Source: CBDDCX01 sp965226925
Lineage (GTDB): Bacteria; Gemmatimonadota; Gemmatimonadetes; Longimicrobiales; Gaopeijiaceae
Direction: 5' to 3'
Assembly: GCA_965226925.1 (NCBI GenBank)
Contig: CBDDEN010000011.1
Coordinates: forward strand, 558,001 to 622,000
DNA length: 64,000 bases
Shown: in pieces, positions 61,869 to 64,000 of the stretch
How positions within the stretch are numbered: the stretch's first letter is position 1
Layout: each line of letters opens with the position of its first letter
The notes under the pieces: model-generated
Database searches by the model: none
Told to the model about the DNA's origin: nothing
The model's input: only the letters and a program-made list of their open reading frames with translations
Translations under genes and position numbers: made by a program

Positions 61869-62924
61869 TCAGGGCCCGCGCGTCGCCGCTCTGAGCAGGT
61901 CCAGGGCCTCGAGAGCCTTACCGCTGTCGAGCGCCTCCTTCGCCAGATCGACGCATGCCTCCAAGGTCCCCGCGACGCCCGCCACGTAGATCGCCGCCCC
62001 TGCATTCAGAAGCACGGCGGATCGGGCTCCTCCCCGCTCCTCTCCCTCGAGCACCTCCATGATGACCTGGGCGTTGTCGGTGGGCTCACCTCCGGCCAGT
62101 TCCTCGGCAGTGCAAGGCTCCATGCCGAAGTCCTGGGGGCCGATCGTACGTTCGCTCACGACGCCGTCCATCAGCTCCGCTACCCGGGTGGGCCCCATGG
62201 GACTGACCTCGTCCATTCCCGGCTCCCCGTGCACGACCAACGCATGGGTATGGCCCAACTCCTGAAGGGCCCCGACCACGAGCGACACCAGGGACGGATC
62301 GGCCACGCCCACCAACTGCCTTCCGACGCCGGCCGGGTTGGTGAGCGGCCCGAGGATGTTCATCACGGTGGGGAAGCCGAGCTCCCTGCGCACCGGCCCC
62401 ACGTGCCGCATTGCAGGATGAAGAAGGGGGGCGAACATGAAGACGAGTCCGACCTCCTTGAGCACGGTGGCCATCTCTTCCGGGGTGAGCTCGATGCGAA
62501 CACCGAGCGCCTCGAGCACGTCGGCGCTTCCACTCCGGGACGTGAACGAGCGATTCCCGTGCTTGGCGATTCGAACCCCCGCACCGCAGGCGACCAGCGC
62601 GGCCGCCGTGGAGATGTTGAACGTGGTTACGGCCCCGCCCCCCGTTCCGCAGGTGTCGATGAGCTGGTCCGTCGCTTCGGAGGCCACCGGCACCATGGCC
62701 TTGCGCAACGCCCGTACACCCCCGGCCACCTCCACGGGCGTCACGTCGCGCACCCGAAAGGCGGTGAGCAGCGAAGACATCTGTACCGGAGAAGCGCTTC
62801 CCTCCATGAACATGTCGAACGCGAGCTCGGCCTCGTCCGCGCTGAGGCGCTCACCGTCGGCGACCCTGTGGAGGATGTCCCGAAGGTCGAACGGCGGCGA
62901 CGTCGGGGGAGAAGTCTGGGGCAT
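61869..62924 (-). CDS. trpD: Anthranilate phosphoribosyltransferase
   Basis: The 351-residue TrpD has DTCGTGGGAVTTFNIST (PRPP binding), KHGNRSFTSRSGSADVLEALG, FMFAPLLHPAM and GPLTNPA. It transfers a phosphoribosyl group to anthranilate. There is no fused TrpG domain. It is transcribed away from truA and, because lexA lies between, it cannot share a transcript with trpC unless that transcript reads through antisense lexA. trpE and trpG are not in the window. Confidence 0.96.
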   Translation of the reverse strand: MPQTSPPTSPPFDLRDILHRVADGERLSADEAELAFDMFMEGSASPVQMSSLLTAFRVRDVTPVEVAGGVRALRKAMVPVASEATDQLIDTCGTGGGAVTTFNISTAAALVACGAGVRIAKHGNRSFTSRSGSADVLEALGVRIELTPEEMATVLKEVGLVFMFAPLLHPAMRHVGPVRRELGFPTVMNILGPLTNPAGVGRQLVGVADPSLVSLVVGALQELGHTHALVVHGEPGMDEVSPMGPTRVAELMDGVVSERTIGPQDFGMEPCTAEELAGGEPTDNAQVIMEVLEGEERGGARSAVLLNAGAAIYVAGVAGTLEACVDLAKEALDSGKALEALDLLRAATRGP

Positions 62925-63047
62925 TTCGAGGTGGTGTTCGATAGAGGAAGCCGGTGCAGAAGGGGACGATTACGCAGGCGGATTCAGTTACAATTCAACC
63001 CTTCGGGCCTCGCTTGACAACAGTTACCTCCGTTCTACCTTCCGGGC
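62925..63047. other. Divergent promoter region trpD/truA
   Basis: This 123-bp region separates trpD (minus) and truA (plus). It is AT-richer than its neighbours around TTACAATTC. I see no gene and no clear attenuator or leader peptide for trpD. Confidence 0.4.
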
Positions 63048-63842
63048 GTGGAATCCGTGAGGGTGAATCGCCTCAAGCTGATCCTTCAATACGATGGCTC
63101 GGCCTTCTTCGGCTGGCAGACGCAGCGTGAGGAGCGAACCGTTCAAGGGGAGCTCGAGGCGGCTCTGACGCGTCTTACAGGCGCCCGCCGCCCGGTGGAA
63201 GGATCGGGCCGAACGGATCGGGGGGTCCACGCGACGGGCCAGGTGGCCGCCGTGTCCCTTCCCGAGGCCTGGGAACCGCCCAAGCTCGAGAAAGCTCTGA
63301 ACGCCGTGCTGCCCAACGACATCTGGGTTGAATCCGTCGAGTCGGCAGCTTCCGACTTCAGTCCCCGCTACGATGCGATCGCCCGGACGTACCTCTATCG
63401 ACTCGGTGTTTCCGAGCGGAGTAGGTCTCCGTTCCACCGTGCGTGGTGCTGGGCACTGGCGACGGCGGTCGACGACACGCTGCTGAGCGAGGCCGCCGAT
63501 CTCCTCCCTGGCAAGCATTCGTTCAAGGCCTTCGCCAAGTCGGGCCAACCCGAGCGGGGCGAATTTTGTACGGTGCACGCAGCCGGGTGGGAACGCTGGG
63601 AGGATCTCGGGTTTGCGTTCCGGGTGACGGCCGACCGCTACCTACACCACATGGTTCGCTACCTTGTAGGTACCATGGTGGACATCGCGCGCGGAAGGCG
63701 CCCCGTAGAGGATGTGGGCCTACTGCTCGCGACGCCTGACGGCGAGCTGAAAACGTCGCCCCCGGCACCGCCCGAAGGTCTGTTTCTACATCATGTGGCG
63801 TATTCGGCGGAAGCCGCGGACGCCCACCCCTCGACGCCCTGA
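63048..63842 (+). CDS. truA: tRNA pseudouridine(38-40) synthase TruA
   Basis: The 264-residue protein has the TruA catalytic motif GSGRTDRGVHATGQ with Asp57, QYDGSAFFGWQ at the N-terminus, and RYLHHMVRYLVGTM. It isomerises uridines 38-40 in the anticodon arm. The start is GTG; 63048, 63057 and 63063 are all GTG codons, and the first is used. An aldolase/transaldolase gene starts 12 bp downstream. Confidence 0.95.
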   Translation: MESVRVNRLKLILQYDGSAFFGWQTQREERTVQGELEAALTRLTGARRPVEGSGRTDRGVHATGQVAAVSLPEAWEPPKLEKALNAVLPNDIWVESVESAASDFSPRYDAIARTYLYRLGVSERSRSPFHRAWCWALATAVDDTLLSEAADLLPGKHSFKAFAKSGQPERGEFCTVHAAGWERWEDLGFAFRVTADRYLHHMVRYLVGTMVDIARGRRPVEDVGLLLATPDGELKTSPPAPPEGLFLHHVAYSAEAADAHPSTP

Positions 63843-63854
63843 ACCGAAGAGCAC

Positions 63855-64000
63855 ATGAGAATTTTCCTCGACACCGCCGATCCCGACGAGATCCGACGAG
63901 CCGCCGAAGCAGGCCTCATCGACGGAGTGACCACGAACCCGTCCCTCATGGCCATGTCGGCCGGCGACCGTGAGCCGGCCGATCTCTTCCTGGAGATCTG
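63855..64000 (+). CDS. Fructose-6-phosphate aldolase / transaldolase (TalC-type), partial
   Basis: Only the first 48 codons are inside the window. They read MRIFLDTADPDEIRRAAE, then LIDGVTTNPSLMAM, the conserved opening of the small transaldolase / fructose-6-phosphate aldolase family. The ATG at 63855 is 12 bp after the truA stop, so the two are probably co-transcribed. The catalytic lysine lies beyond the window end. Confidence 0.85.
   Translation, partial: MRIFLDTADPDEIRRAAEAGLIDGVTTNPSLMAMSAGDREPADLFLEI

Noticed and set aside
1..64000. CRISPR arrays, tRNA or rRNA genes, riboswitches
   Set aside because: No regularly spaced direct repeats, cloverleaf-like sequence or conserved rRNA stretches were found by reading both strands; a covariance-model scan would be decisive.

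Overview
The window is GC-rich bacterial DNA (I judge roughly 60-65 % GC by eye) that is almost completely coding. The mix of a SusC/SusD outer-membrane pair, DUF5916-type outer-membrane proteins, barrel-less TonB plug proteins, many Tat/Sec-exported enzymes and a Gram-negative housekeeping set points to the FCB group. The high GC and the plug-only proteins make Gemmatimonadota (or a close relative) my best guess; this is inference without a marker-gene search.

Region 1 (163-22714, all minus strand) is the most unusual part. Read in the direction of transcription it runs: susC, susD, a Tat-exported NicX-like ring-cleavage enzyme, a methyltransferase remnant, an exported DUF917 / S-methylthiohydantoin-desulfurase-like protein, two tandem NicX-like proteins, four exported amidohydrolases, a DUF5916 outer-membrane protein, then hyuA and hyuB. 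It has the layout of a polysaccharide-utilisation locus, but it carries enzymes of N-heterocycle, cyclic-amide and hydantoin chemistry instead of glycosidases. I propose an uptake and catabolism locus for a cyclic amide, hydantoin or pyridine-like compound, with ring opening outside the cytoplasm and final ATP-dependent opening by HyuAB inside. The two tandem NicX-like proteins replace the family's third metal ligand (HxD becomes HxH).

Region 2 (23046-30964) continues the exported/outer-membrane theme. It holds a plug-like mini-lipoprotein, a second DUF5916 protein, a barrel-less plug protein, a Tat-carried GMC oxidoreductase with its small partner, and a second exported DUF917 protein.

Region 3 (31220-42929) is acyl-CoA metabolism: a B12-binding mutase subunit, an acyl-CoA carboxyltransferase, AtuA with its small partner, and an enoyl-CoA hydratase. 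After an M28 peptidase and a small unknown protein on the plus strand come an IcmA-like mutase large subunit and its MeaB chaperone. The last two sit at the end of a tightly overlapping housekeeping operon (vanZ-aspS-phoH-pgpH-ybeY-mgtE fragment-ubiB-meaB-mutase, 49088 down to 38427).

Region 4 (49307-64000) is mostly housekeeping: rlmN, a signal peptidase I gene, a LytR_C protein, yqeK, rqcH, the trp genes, lexA, truA and a partial fructose-6-phosphate-aldolase-type gene. Two events stand out. A perfect 35-bp tandem duplication frameshifts lepB and removes its conserved C-terminal box. A 160-bp MITE-like element with near-perfect inverted ends and a TA target duplication sits between rlmN and lepB and forms stop codons at both of its ends. 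The trp genes are split by an antisense lexA and by a HEAT-repeat plus HD-GYP pair inserted between trpB and trpA. No rRNA, tRNA or CRISPR array was seen.
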